Assembly: GCA_902490095.1 (NCBI GenBank)
Contig: CABUCQ010000006.1
Span: forward strand, 1-31,236
Source: an uncultured Collinsella sp.
Lineage (GTDB): Bacteria > Actinomycetota > Coriobacteriia > Coriobacteriales > Coriobacteriaceae
DNA: 31,236 bases
Direction: 5' to 3'
The notes beneath the pieces were generated by a model. The model saw nothing but the letters and a program-made list of their open reading frames with translations. It made no database searches and had not been told where the DNA came from. A program made the translations under genes and the position numbers. The first letter of the stretch is position 1. Each line of letters starts with the position of its first letter. Positions 1 through 8,455 of the stretch are shown piece by piece.

Positions 1-451
1 ACATGGCGATGGCAGAGTTGATGTCTTTGAGCTCGACGGGGTCGTCAGTGAGGTAGGCTGGATAGGATGTGGCGATGGACTGGGCGAACCCCATCACAAA
101 GCCCAGAAGCACCGCGCCGAGCAAGACGATGCCGGTCGCGCCGCCAAAAACGAGGATCGCCGCGCCGGTTGCCAGCGTGCCCACGATGCTCAGCAAGAAA
201 TGACGGCGCGGGCCCCAGGCGTCGAGCGCCGCGCCACCCGCGAAGGATCCCAAGATCACGAATACGTTCATAAAAAGGACGGCCAGCGATGTCGCCACGA
301 CCGAGGCATCGTCTGCATAGGTGAGCGTTCCGATGACGCCGATAAAGTAGCTGGTCTGAAAACCGGTGTAGATAAGAAAGCGCATCGCCACCAGGCGCCT
401 GGCCTGCACGGACAGCGATGGTTGAGGCTTTGAGAAAAGAGAGGCGAGCAT
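1..451 (-). CDS. MFS transporter, N-terminal part (cut by window edge)
   Basis: The reading frame enters from the left edge and contains the first 150 residues of a polytopic membrane protein. Hydrophobic segments are visible at about residues 22-40, 46-65, 75-95 and 98-118. Between the second and third lies GGAALDAWGPRR, which fits the loop 2-3 signature (motif A) of the major facilitator superfamily. I chose the ATG at 451 because AAGGAG lies seven bases upstream; an in-frame ATG 18 bases further upstream has no such site. The substrate cannot be told from this part. The gene stands alone on the minus strand, about 390 bases beyond the 3' end of moaC-mobB. The C-terminal half lies outside the window, so whether the gene is intact is unknown. 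Confidence 0.72.
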   Translation of the reverse strand, partial: MLASLFSKPQPSLSVQARRLVAMRFLIYTGFQTSYFIGVIGTLTYADDASVVATSLAVLFMNVFVILGSFAGGAALDAWGPRRHFLLSIVGTLATGAAILVFGGATGIVLLGAVLLGFVMGFAQSIATSYPAYLTDDPVELKDINSAIAM

Positions 452-624
452 GGAGACTCCTTGTTTCATACGAATGCGGACGGCGGGCATTCGCCACCGT
501 CTGTCAAATCAATCTGTCCGCATGAAACATTAAGGACGCATCAAGCCCCTTCTCTCCGTTTTTCGCCCGTCATGAACTACTTGGTAGATTGTAAGACATG
601 TCCCACACATCTACTAAAGCAAAA

Positions 625-712
625 TCCACCACAAAGGTGCCTGGCCCCTTTGTGGTGGAAGTGACGTTTGCCCATATAAAACCTGCCAAAAGAAACCTGT
701 CCCTTTTTGGCA
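625..712. repeat. Two adjacent REP-like hairpins
   Basis: The first hairpin has a perfect 13-bp stem (625-637 with 647-659) and the loop TGCCTGGCC. The second has a perfect 8-bp stem (684-691 with 705-712). Both loops carry a similar core, CCTGGCC and CCTGTCC. Neither is followed by a convincing T-run for either flanking gene, so they look more like interspersed palindromic elements than simple terminators. Confidence 0.6.
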
Positions 713-721
713 TGTTATGGC

Positions 722-837
722 AGCGCAGCGAGCCGGTTCCAAGTGCCCCAGGTCGCCCCGAAAGAGGAGCGACGCGTACTTTGGTACGCGAGCGACGGCT
801 TGAGGGGCGAGATGGGGTGCTTGAGGCCGGCGCAGCG
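722..837. repeat. Long imperfect inverted repeat directly after the moaC-mobB stop
   Basis: About 35 bases on the left (724-759) are imperfectly complementary to 804-837, and the centre holds a perfect 7-bp stem, CGCGTAC with GTACGCG (773-790). The structure ends exactly at the stop codon of moaC-mobB and may terminate or stabilise that transcript, although no T-run follows. A partial look-alike, GGCGAGATGGGG, occurs near 4648. Confidence 0.5.
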
Positions 838-2145
838 TCAAGCCTGAAGGTGGTCTTGGATAAGATCGCAGATGGCTCGGGCGTCGTTGATGTTGATGGC
901 TCGGGTCGCAAAGCCGGCGTCGAAGGCCTGGCGTGCCAGGGCCTCGTTGCAGGCAAGGGCCAGCGTGTGACCGTCGACCAGATCAAGCGAGCTCTTGCCG
1001 CGCAAGCGATCGACACCGGAGCGCGCGACGACGATGTTGTCGAAACCCTCGGTCTTGTAGCCCTCGATGATCACCACGTCGACGTCGTTGTAGCGTGACA
1101 GCAGCTCGCGCGCGGGCATCTCGTCCTCCTCGCGCGTGTCGGCGTACTCCGCCCAGCGCGTGGCACAAATGAGGCCCACGTGTTTGGATCCGGCCTGGTG
1201 ATGACGCCAGGTGTCCTTGGCGGGCACGTCGATATCAAAGCCGTGATGCCCATGGTGTTTGAGCGAACCCACACGCAGGCCACGACGGGTAAGCTCGGCG
1301 ATGACTTTCTCGACAAGTGTGGTCTTGCCCGAGTTCTGGTAACCGATAAACGCGATTGCTGGGGCGGCCGGAGTGGGAGCTGCGGGCACGGCCGGGGCGG
1401 ATGCGCTCGCGGGCACGGTGCCATCAGTAGCGGCGGCCTCGGCAGCAGCAGCTTGACGTTCCGCGCGATCCCACACGCCCGAGCGTCCGCCCTCCTTGTG
1501 CAGCAGGCGCACATCGACGATCTCCATACCTCGATCAACGGCCTTGCACATGTCGTAGATGGTCAGGCATGCGGCACTCGCACCGGTCAACGCCTCCATC
1601 TCGATACCCGTCTTGCCCGTCACGCCGGCCGTAACCAGTACGTGAAAGCCAACCTGCCCGTCCGCGCGCGCCGGCGCCCAGCCCTCGGGCACGTTCTCGG
1701 CCGGCGTCCCCGCCGCAGCGATGGGCGCAATGTCGCACTTGCTCTTGGTAATGAGCAACGGATGGCACATGGGAATGATGTCGCTCGTGCGTTTGATGGC
1801 CATAATGCCCGCCACGCGCGCGCAGGCAAGCACGTCGCCCTTTTTGGCGCGGTCCTGCAGCACCATGGCCTGCGTCTCGGGATGCATGAGGATGGTGCCC
1901 TCGGCGATGGCGATGCGATGGGTCTCGGCCTTGTCGGACACGTCGACCATGCGTACTTCGCCCTTGGCGTCCACATGCGTCAGCTCGTCGCGACGGGCGT
2001 CACGGACAGGCTCGGTGGCAGCACTGGCAGACGGCTGCGCGGACGCGTCGGCGTTGCCAGCATTCGCCGCAGCCGTGGCTTTATGGGCAGACATCGCGGC
2101 CCTGCGAGCGGCCTTGGTAGCATCGGCGTACCTGCTCTTGGCCAT
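838..2145 (-). CDS. moaC-mobB: MoaC-MobB fusion: cyclic pyranopterin monophosphate synthase plus molybdopterin-guanine dinucleotide adaptor
   Basis: Two molybdenum-cofactor proteins are joined in 435 residues. Residues 1-55 are an Ala-rich basic tail. Residues 55-225 match MoaC, with MVDVSDK, CHPL and the active-site stretch KTGIEMEALTGASAACLT followed by DMCKAVD; MoaC converts the 8-hydro GTP intermediate made by MoaA to cyclic pyranopterin monophosphate. After an Ala/Pro linker (about 225-263) comes a MobB domain with the P-loop GYQNSGKTT (about 268-276); MobB binds GTP and assists guanine-dinucleotide attachment to the cofactor. I chose the ATG at 2145: it lies four bases after the moaA stop, and its ribosome site GGAGGATGATC overlaps that stop, which suggests translational coupling. 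The 15 residues upstream would lie within moaA. The domain calls are secure; the function of the fusion is inferred. Confidence 0.93.
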   Translation of the reverse strand: MAKSRYADATKAARRAAMSAHKATAAANAGNADASAQPSASAATEPVRDARRDELTHVDAKGEVRMVDVSDKAETHRIAIAEGTILMHPETQAMVLQDRAKKGDVLACARVAGIMAIKRTSDIIPMCHPLLITKSKCDIAPIAAAGTPAENVPEGWAPARADGQVGFHVLVTAGVTGKTGIEMEALTGASAACLTIYDMCKAVDRGMEIVDVRLLHKEGGRSGVWDRAERQAAAAEAAATDGTVPASASAPAVPAAPTPAAPAIAFIGYQNSGKTTLVEKVIAELTRRGLRVGSLKHHGHHGFDIDVPAKDTWRHHQAGSKHVGLICATRWAEYADTREEDEMPARELLSRYNDVDVVIIEGYKTEGFDNIVVARSGVDRLRGKSSLDLVDGHTLALACNEALARQAFDAGFATRAININDARAICDLIQDHLQA

Positions 2146-2149
2146 ATGA

Positions 2150-3205
2150 TCATCCTCCGATTTGGGACATAAATCGTTGCGTGCCCTCAATTATCGCGTG
2201 TTCCTGCGGTTTGTGGGCCACGGCATCGCGCCAAATCGAAAGTACCTGCATATCATCACCACGGCGCAGCGCCTCACGCACCGAATATTCGGCATCGCTG
2301 AACAGGCACGGACGCACGTTGCCATCGGCCGTCAGACGCAGACGGTTGCAATTCGCGCAAAAATGGTTGGACATAGCGCTGATGAAGCCAACCGTTCCCG
2401 CCGCGCCCGGAAAGTGCCAGTAGCGCGCAGGGCCCGCGCCGGCAGGAGCGTCGTTGATGTCGAGCGGCTCAAGCTCGCCCAGTCCCGTCGCAGCGGCCCC
2501 GGCATTGATGCGCGCCCGCAGCTCGTCGCTCGGCACGGTATCGCTCGCGTCCCACAGCTCGGGATTGAGTGTGGGCGCATGCGGGTCCACAGCGCAATGC
2601 GAACTGGTGCGCTCGTCGCCAATGGGCATGTATTCGATAAAGCGCAGGTGGATGGGGCGGTCGAGCGTGAGCCGTGCGAGGGCTGCCACATCCTGGTTGA
2701 GTCGACGCACGACAACGCAGTTGACCTTAACGGGCTCAAAGCCCCAAGCCAGCGCCGCGTCGATGCCAGCCATGGTCTGCTCGAGTCGACCTAGACGCGT
2801 GATCTTTCCAAACAGCGTAGGGTCGAGCGTATCGAGCGAAATGTTGACGCGGTTAAGCCCGGCATCTTTGAGCTGCGATGCCAGCTTGGGCAGCAGGGCG
2901 CCGTTGGTGGTAAGCGAGATGTCCTCGATCTGCGGAATCGCGCGGATGTCGCGAATGAGCGGAATGATGCGGCGGCTGACCAGCGGCTCGCCGCCCGTCA
3001 GGCGCACGCGGCGAATGCCCTCCCCCGCCACCAAGCGCACAAAGCGGGCTATTTCCTCGGCACTGAGCAGCTCGTCGTGCGCGCGGGGTGCCACGCCAAC
3101 GGCCGGCATGCAGTAAATACAGCGGAAATTGCACTTGTCGGTAACGGCAATGCGCAGGTAGTTGATATCGCGGCCAAAGCCGTCATGTTGCACGCGCTCG
3201 TCCAC
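2150..3205 (-). CDS. moaA: GTP 3',8-cyclase MoaA (radical SAM)
   Basis: First enzyme of molybdenum-cofactor synthesis; a radical SAM enzyme that rearranges GTP to 3',8-cyclo-7,8-dihydro-GTP. The 351-residue protein has the radical SAM cluster motif CNFRCIYC (Cys25, 29, 32), the GGEP motif (71-74), the C-terminal substrate-binding cluster cysteines at 283, 286 and 300 (CANCNRLR and a later Cys), and the C-terminal Gly-Gly pair that the family needs for catalysis. Length is slightly above the usual 330. The start is a GTG at 3205 preceded by GAGGGGAGG. It is the promoter-proximal gene of a two-gene operon with the moaC-mobB fusion. No molybdoenzyme gene is seen in this window, so the user of the cofactor must be elsewhere. 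Confidence 0.96.
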   Translation of the reverse strand: MDERVQHDGFGRDINYLRIAVTDKCNFRCIYCMPAVGVAPRAHDELLSAEEIARFVRLVAGEGIRRVRLTGGEPLVSRRIIPLIRDIRAIPQIEDISLTTNGALLPKLASQLKDAGLNRVNISLDTLDPTLFGKITRLGRLEQTMAGIDAALAWGFEPVKVNCVVVRRLNQDVAALARLTLDRPIHLRFIEYMPIGDERTSSHCAVDPHAPTLNPELWDASDTVPSDELRARINAGAAATGLGELEPLDINDAPAGAGPARYWHFPGAAGTVGFISAMSNHFCANCNRLRLTADGNVRPCLFSDAEYSVREALRRGDDMQVLSIWRDAVAHKPQEHAIIEGTQRFMSQIGG

Positions 3206-3336
3206 GCAATCCTCCCCTCGCGCGGCGTTTTATTCTTCGGAAAACATAATACCCCACGAGAGAATCATGCCGACACCCGTACGACAGGACAGGTCGCTTC
3301 GAGCAAAACCGGCTTCCCAAGCCCATCCTCAGCATA

Positions 3337-3403
3337 CAAACCATCACAACATTCGATGCTTTTCCCGATTTTGGCGAAAACCGTCGAATGTTGTGATGGT
3401 TTG
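3337..3403. repeat. Hairpin repeat, copy 1 (left of nuclease gene)
   Basis: A perfect 20-bp stem (3337-3356 with 3384-3403) encloses a 27-base loop with the core CTTTTCCCGATTTTGGC. The same element, in the same orientation and with the same loop core, recurs at 4580-4644. The two copies bracket the nuclease-like gene 3441-4478. The rest of the 3206-3440 gap holds the moaA leader and nothing else I recognise. Confidence 0.85.
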
Positions 3404-3440
3404 CCTGCCCACGGCACCCCGCAGAAGGACCAAAGCGCCC

Positions 3441-4478
3441 CTAAATGCCGCCGTCCCAGTGCCGAATCACGAATTCTCGCAGGTCGTTCTGACGTTTCTG
3501 GAACGCTTCGCTTCGGTCGCACTTGATACCCATAGCGAGCGCAATGGCGTTCATCGCCCGGTGCAATTGCAGCTGGTGGGCAAACTGAGTCCCGGTGAGG
3601 ACGATCATCCTAAAGCCCAGCGCGCTCAGCACGGTCATACGCTCCGCGTCCGACGCGCTGCGTTGTTTATCAAGATGGTCCGAGCCGTTGTATTCAATCC
3701 CCGTACCGCTCGCAGGTGCATATACGTCGATCTCGAAATACCCGGACTTTGCGAGATATTTGAACTCGCTGGGAACATTGACTCGATGGTTGAGCTCGAT
3801 CTTGACGTATCCCAGCCCTCCCTGGGAACGTTTTGCTACGACCATGATTGCGGTGGCCGTCTCCATGGGCGACCGCGCGCCATCGTGCACGCGTTTGAGA
3901 ACGGCGGCCGCGCGTATAGCCCCCTGACGAGATCGGTTCTCATTGCAATAGGCAATCAAGTCGGCAACGGTATACCTCTGCCCCATCTCGATATATTCGC
4001 CTGTCGACAGATGATTCAAATGGTATCGGGCACAGATTTCGTAGCCATATTCCAGCTGCTCGGGTTCGCTCATCCACGAACCCGCTTGGACAAAGCACAT
4101 GGCCTCATCAACCACCAGAAGGCCCTCTGCCACCTCGATAAGATGGCCTGGAGGTACCGGCACCCCAAACACGTGGCACCTAAATCCAGCCGGCGTCGAG
4201 CGCTCAAAATCAAAGTTGACGAGCGTATCGATATGATCGAGCTCTTCTCGTGGAATACCGAGCGAAACCAGATAGTCGGTAACGATCCCGACTGCCGTTG
4301 AAGCCCTCAGTCCCTTGGCATCGAGCTCCAATTTGGGCAGGCCCGCAGTCGGCTCCGCCTCATTAGCAAGCGAGTCCTCATCGTATAGGCTACTTGCTCG
4401 CGAGAGCGGCTCGGACGGGCGCGCCACGTTGTGGTACAGCCAGGCAGTCTTATGGGACAGGACGATCGGCAGGTCCAT
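3441..4478 (-). CDS. DUF559/Vsr-like PD-(D/E)XK nuclease-family protein
   Basis: 345 residues. The C-terminal third looks like the DUF559/very-short-patch-repair endonuclease fold: a helix with a conserved Glu (SPMETA, about 202-207), then FEIDVYAP with the presumed catalytic Asp, then GIEYNGSDH, where the ExK motif of classical enzymes reads E-x-N, then a helix and the strand GFRMIVLTGTQF. The N-terminal two thirds have no motif I can name. Related proteins are common as hypothetical proteins in Coriobacteriia and other Actinobacteria. The ATG at 4478 has GGAGG 7 bases upstream. The gene stands alone and is flanked on both sides by copies of one hairpin repeat. A defence, repair or mobile-element role is possible, but none is shown. 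Confidence 0.6.
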   Translation of the reverse strand: MDLPIVLSHKTAWLYHNVARPSEPLSRASSLYDEDSLANEAEPTAGLPKLELDAKGLRASTAVGIVTDYLVSLGIPREELDHIDTLVNFDFERSTPAGFRCHVFGVPVPPGHLIEVAEGLLVVDEAMCFVQAGSWMSEPEQLEYGYEICARYHLNHLSTGEYIEMGQRYTVADLIAYCNENRSRQGAIRAAAVLKRVHDGARSPMETATAIMVVAKRSQGGLGYVKIELNHRVNVPSEFKYLAKSGYFEIDVYAPASGTGIEYNGSDHLDKQRSASDAERMTVLSALGFRMIVLTGTQFAHQLQLHRAMNAIALAMGIKCDRSEAFQKRQNDLREFVIRHWDGGI

Positions 4479-4579
4479 GAGCCCTCCAATGGAGTCGGAT
4501 AACCAACCTTATTCCCCTGCCCACGGGTCCGCACACCTTCGTGCGCAAGAAAGCGATTCCACCCGATCGAGTGGCAGAA

Positions 4580-4644
4580 AAACCATCGCAACATTCGATG
4601 CTTTTCCCGATTTTGGCAAAAAACGTCGAATGTTGTGATGATTT
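4580..4644. repeat. Hairpin repeat, copy 2 (right of nuclease gene)
   Basis: Second copy of the element at 3337-3403. The arms are 4580-4598 and 4626-4644; 17 of 19 positions pair canonically, with one G-T pair and one mismatch. The loop core CTTTTCCCGATTTTGGC is identical to copy 1. The rest of the 4479-4693 gap is the nuclease leader and the 3' flank of the ABC operon. Confidence 0.85.
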
Positions 4645-4693
4645 GAGGCGAGATGGGGGGCACGGAGGGGTCAAAGCATCATGCTCGAACGGG

Positions 4694-6592
4694 TTAATCC
4701 AACTCTTTCAAGCCATGCGCCAACTGCCAGTACTCCCCGTGCAACGCAAGGAGCTCCTCGTGGGTGCCGCGTTCGATGATGCGGCCGTGTTCGAGGACCA
4801 TGATCGCGTCGGCGTCGCGAACGGTGGACAGGCGGTGCGCGATCATAAACGTGGTGCGCCCGCGCATGATGCGGTCCATGCCGCGCTCGATGAGCTTTTC
4901 GGTGCGTGTGTCGATGGAGCTTGTCGCCTCGTCCAGGATGAGCACCGGCGGATCGGCCACGGCGACGCGCGCGATAGCAAGGAGCTGGCGCTGGCCCTGC
5001 GACAGGTTGGCACCGTCGGCCGTGACCGGCGTGTCGTAGCCTTGCGGCAGGCGGCGGATAAACGAGTCAGCGCAGGCGGCCTCGGCGGCGGCGCGCACTT
5101 CCTCGTCGGTCGCGTCGAGCTTGCCAAAGCGGATATTCTGCGCAATGGTGCCGCTAAACAGGTGTGTATCCTGCAGCACAATGCCGAGCGACCCGCGCAG
5201 ACTGGCCTTGGCAATGTGCTTGACGTCGATGCCGTCGTACGTGATCTCGCCGTCATCGACCTCGTAGAAGCGGTTGATGAGGTTGGTGATGGTCGTCTTT
5301 CCGGCGCCCGTCGAGCCCACAAACGCGATCTTTTGCCCTGGCTTGGCAAACAGGTTGAGATCCGTGAGCACACGGGTGCCCGGCACGTAGGAAAAGTCCA
5401 CGGCGTGGAAGCGCACGTCGCCGGCAAGCGGAACCAAGCCGCACGTAAGCTCGGTGCCGTCGGCGGCCACCGCGCGGCCCGACTCATCAACGGCTGCCAC
5501 GTCATGCAGATGCCCATACGCGCCCACGCCCTGGCCCTCGGGAATCTTCCACGCCCACGCGGCGTCGCCCGTCTGCACCAGCTCCACGCAGCCCTCGTCC
5601 ACCTCGGGCTCAAGGTCCATGGCGGCAAACAGGCGCTCGGCACCGGCCAACGCGTTGAGCAAGAAGTTGCCGAGCTGCGTAAACTGGTTGATGGGCATGG
5701 CGGCCTGGCGCACAAAGACCAGGTAGCTCGCGAGCGCACCTACGTCGGCGAGCCCCTTGATGCAGAGCATGCCGCCCGCCACGGCGACGATGGCATAGTT
5801 GACGTAGCCAATCACGACGGTCATTGGCACCATGGAGTTGGCATAGCTAACGGCGGCGGTGCCGGTGCGGCGAAGCTCGTCGTTGCGGCAGGTGAAGCCG
5901 GCAACATTCGCCGCCTCGCGGTTAAAGACCTTGATGACCTTTTGACCCGAGACCATCTCTTCGATATATCCGTCCAGGTCGCCAAGCGATGCCTGCTGGG
6001 CGGCAAAGAAGCGCTTAGAACGCGCGCCCGAGTAGCGCGCATACAGCACAATGGCCACATCGCACACGAGCGTGATAATCGTGAGCTGCCAGTTGAGGAT
6101 GATGAGCATGGCCGTGGTACCGACCATCTGGATGCTCGCCTGAATCACGTTGGCAAAGCTGTTGTTGAGCGCCTCGGAGACGGTGTCGACGTCGTTGGTA
6201 AAGAAGCTCATGATGTCGCCCGAGCGCGTGCTGTCAAAATAACTCAGCGGCAGCGTCTGGATGTGCGCGAACAGGTCGCGGCGAATATCGGACACCACGC
6301 GTTGGGCCGCGCGCACCATAATCTGCGAGTAGCCCAGAGCCGAGAGCACGCCCGCGGCGTAGATAGCAGCAGTAAAGATAACCTGCCTGGCGAGCAATTC
6401 CTCGCCGCCCGTTGCCAAACCGTTGACGATGGGGCGCACCATGTAGGTACCGGCAAGGCTTGCGATGGCGGCCACAGAGGCAAGCACACCCACTGCGAGC
6501 AGCGAGAACTTGGCATGCCCCATGTAGGAGAGCAGGCGGCGCACAGTGCGCTTGAGGTCGGCCGGGCGTGCTTGGGCTGCGGTCTTAGGCAT
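4694..6592 (-). CDS. ABC exporter, consensus-site subunit (heterodimeric multidrug type)
   Basis: 632-residue half-transporter: a six-helix membrane domain (about 25-325), then an ATPase domain with Walker A GSTGAGKT (426-433), signature LSQGQ (530-534), Walker B VLILDE with the catalytic Glu555, and the switch His586 in AHRLST. These are all the residues needed for a competent catalytic site. An extra stretch of about 55 residues (335-390) lies between the two domains. The start ATG at 6592 overlaps the last 8 bases of the upstream subunit gene and has GGAAGGGGG upstream, so the two are translationally coupled. Together they form a heterodimeric exporter of the TM287/288, LmrCD or BmrCD kind, exporting drugs, lipids or peptides; the substrate is unknown. 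Confidence 0.9.
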   Translation of the reverse strand: MPKTAAQARPADLKRTVRRLLSYMGHAKFSLLAVGVLASVAAIASLAGTYMVRPIVNGLATGGEELLARQVIFTAAIYAAGVLSALGYSQIMVRAAQRVVSDIRRDLFAHIQTLPLSYFDSTRSGDIMSFFTNDVDTVSEALNNSFANVIQASIQMVGTTAMLIILNWQLTIITLVCDVAIVLYARYSGARSKRFFAAQQASLGDLDGYIEEMVSGQKVIKVFNREAANVAGFTCRNDELRRTGTAAVSYANSMVPMTVVIGYVNYAIVAVAGGMLCIKGLADVGALASYLVFVRQAAMPINQFTQLGNFLLNALAGAERLFAAMDLEPEVDEGCVELVQTGDAAWAWKIPEGQGVGAYGHLHDVAAVDESGRAVAADGTELTCGLVPLAGDVRFHAVDFSYVPGTRVLTDLNLFAKPGQKIAFVGSTGAGKTTITNLINRFYEVDDGEITYDGIDVKHIAKASLRGSLGIVLQDTHLFSGTIAQNIRFGKLDATDEEVRAAAEAACADSFIRRLPQGYDTPVTADGANLSQGQRQLLAIARVAVADPPVLILDEATSSIDTRTEKLIERGMDRIMRGRTTFMIAHRLSTVRDADAIMVLEHGRIIERGTHEELLALHGEYWQLAHGLKELD

Positions 6593-8414
6593 GGCACTCA
6601 CCCCCTTCCAAGGGTGATCCGCTGGGGACGGAGGAAAACGGATTATTCGCGCTGCCATCGTCGCTGCCGTCACCGGCGTCCGCGTTCCCCGCAAATTCCA
6701 TCTGCGAGGCGTAAATCTCCTGGTAGATGCTATCGCCCGCCAGCAGTTCCTCGTGCGTGCCCACGCCGTGGACACGACCGTCGTCCAACACAATAATGCG
6801 GTCGGCATCCATGACGCTCGCAATGCGCTGTGCGATGACAATCACCGTCGTATTGGGAATCTGAGCAATATGCTCACGAATCTTGGCGTCGGTCGCCATA
6901 TCGACCGCGCTGGTCGAATCGTCAAAGATGAGCACACGCGGATGTTTGAGCAACGTACGCGCGATGCACAGGCGCTGCTTCTGCCCGCCCGAGACACCGG
7001 CACCGCCTTGGCCCAACTCGCCGTCCAGCCCGCCGATGCGATCAAGGAACTCGTCCACGCATGCCGCCCGGCAGGCCGCGAGGAGCTCATCGTCCGACGC
7101 CTGCGGATTGCCCCACTGCAGGTTCTCGCGCACGGTACCCGTAAACAGCACGTTCTTTTGCAGCACGATACCCACGGCGTCGCGCAGGGCAACCAGGTCG
7201 TAATCGCGCACATCGCGCCCGCCCACGAGTACGGCGCCTTCGGTGGCGTCGTACAGGCGCGCGATCAGCTGTACAAGCGAACTCTTGCCCGAGCCCGTGC
7301 CGCCGAGCACGCCCACCGTGGAGCCCGCCTCAATGCAAAGGTCAATATGCTCGAGCACATCCTCGGCAGCATCCGCGCGGTACTTAAACGACACGTCGCG
7401 AAACTCGATGCTTCCGTCGGCCACCTCGTGCACGGCAGCGGCAGCGTCGGGCGCTTGAATAAGCGAACGCTCGTCGAGCACCCGCGAGATGCGCTCCACG
7501 CTGGCAAGTGCGCGGGTGAGCAGCAAAAACACGTTGGAGATCATCATGAGCGAGTTCATGATCAGCAGCACATAGCTCATAAAGCCCGTGAGCGAGCCCA
7601 CGCCGAGCTCGCCGGCAAGAATCATGCGACCGCCGATCCAAAGAATGGAAAGCGCCGCCACGTACATCGACAGCTGAAACACCGGCAGGTTGAGTACAGC
7701 GTTGCCAAAGGTATTCGTCGCCGTATGCGAAAGCTCGGTATTGACGGCATCGAACTTGGCCTCCTCGTGCTCGGCACGCACGTACGCCTTGACGGCGCGC
7801 ACGGCGGTGAGGTCCTCCTGCACCACACCGTTGAGATGGTCCATCGAGGTCTGCAGCTGGCGGTAAAGCGGACTGACGCGATAGGTGATAACGCCCAGTA
7901 CGATCGCCAACACCGGCAGGATGATCGCGAATACCGTAGCAAGCGGACGCGACAGCACCAGCGCATAGACCAAGCCGACGATGAGCGTCACGGGGCCGCG
8001 CACCATGGGGCGAAAGCCGTTGCCGATGGCGTTTTGGATGACGGTGATATCGGTGGTCATGCGCGTGACGAGCGAGCTGGCATCGTAGTTGTCCAGATTG
8101 CCAAAGGCGAGCGTCTGAATCTTGCGATACTCCGCCTCGCGCAGGTTAGCGCCCAGCCCCGAGGCAACGCGGGCAGACGTGCGCGCATAGCCCAAGCCAA
8201 GTACCAGCGAACATGCGGCGCATATCAACATATACGTGCCCTGCAACAGCATATAGTTGATGTCGCCCGCGGGCACGCCCACGTCGATGATATTTGCCAT
8301 GATGACCGGGATAAACAGCTCGAGCGCCGTCTCGGCCGTCACAAAGAGCACGCCGAGCATGGCATCGCGGCGGTATGCCCCCAGATAGGAAAACAAAATC
8401 TTGAGATTGCGCAC
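6585..8414 (-). CDS. ABC exporter, degenerate-site subunit (heterodimeric multidrug type)
   Basis: 609-residue half-transporter and first gene of the exporter pair. The membrane domain spans about 15-300; the ATPase domain has Walker A GGTGSGKS (371-378) and signature VSGGQ (474-478). The catalytic Glu after Walker B is replaced by Asp (LIFDDS, 496-500) and the switch His by Gln529 (AQRIAS). Such changes mark the degenerate member of heterodimeric exporters; the partner at 4694-6592 keeps both residues. The start is GTG at 8414 with GGGGGA upstream. The last 20 residues are unusual: residues 591-600 (NPFSSVPSGS) are encoded by a copy of an interspersed palindromic repeat, so the C-terminal tail appears to have been built by insertion of a repeat. 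Confidence 0.9.
   Translation of the reverse strand: MRNLKILFSYLGAYRRDAMLGVLFVTAETALELFIPVIMANIIDVGVPAGDINYMLLQGTYMLICAACSLVLGLGYARTSARVASGLGANLREAEYRKIQTLAFGNLDNYDASSLVTRMTTDITVIQNAIGNGFRPMVRGPVTLIVGLVYALVLSRPLATVFAIILPVLAIVLGVITYRVSPLYRQLQTSMDHLNGVVQEDLTAVRAVKAYVRAEHEEAKFDAVNTELSHTATNTFGNAVLNLPVFQLSMYVAALSILWIGGRMILAGELGVGSLTGFMSYVLLIMNSLMMISNVFLLLTRALASVERISRVLDERSLIQAPDAAAAVHEVADGSIEFRDVSFKYRADAAEDVLEHIDLCIEAGSTVGVLGGTGSGKSSLVQLIARLYDATEGAVLVGGRDVRDYDLVALRDAVGIVLQKNVLFTGTVRENLQWGNPQASDDELLAACRAACVDEFLDRIGGLDGELGQGGAGVSGGQKQRLCIARTLLKHPRVLIFDDSTSAVDMATDAKIREHIAQIPNTTVIVIAQRIASVMDADRIIVLDDGRVHGVGTHEELLAGDSIYQEIYASQMEFAGNADAGDGSDDGSANNPFSSVPSGSPLEGGECHA
6615..6644. repeat. Palindromic repeat inside the ABC transporter coding sequence
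   Basis: Thirty bases with near-palindromic ends (TGATCCGCT and AACGGATT) around GGGGACGGAGGAAA. The reverse complement matches 15200-15230 with about two or three differences. Here it lies in frame near the 3' end of the degenerate-site ABC subunit gene. Confidence 0.8.
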
Positions 8415-8455
8415 GCAGGTTCATCCCCCATCAAACGTTGTTCGCAAACCCACGT

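Noticed and set aside
3441..4478. Assignment of the DUF559-like gene as a specific toxin-antitoxin or restriction component
   Set aside because: No partner gene (methyltransferase, antitoxin) is adjacent, and the N-terminal part has no recognisable domain.
4541..6796. Long open frame on the plus strand opposite the ABC transporter gene
   Set aside because: It is the antisense shadow of a GC-rich gene; the protein has no recognisable domain and is His/Ala/Gly-rich, whereas the minus strand encodes complete Walker and signature motifs.
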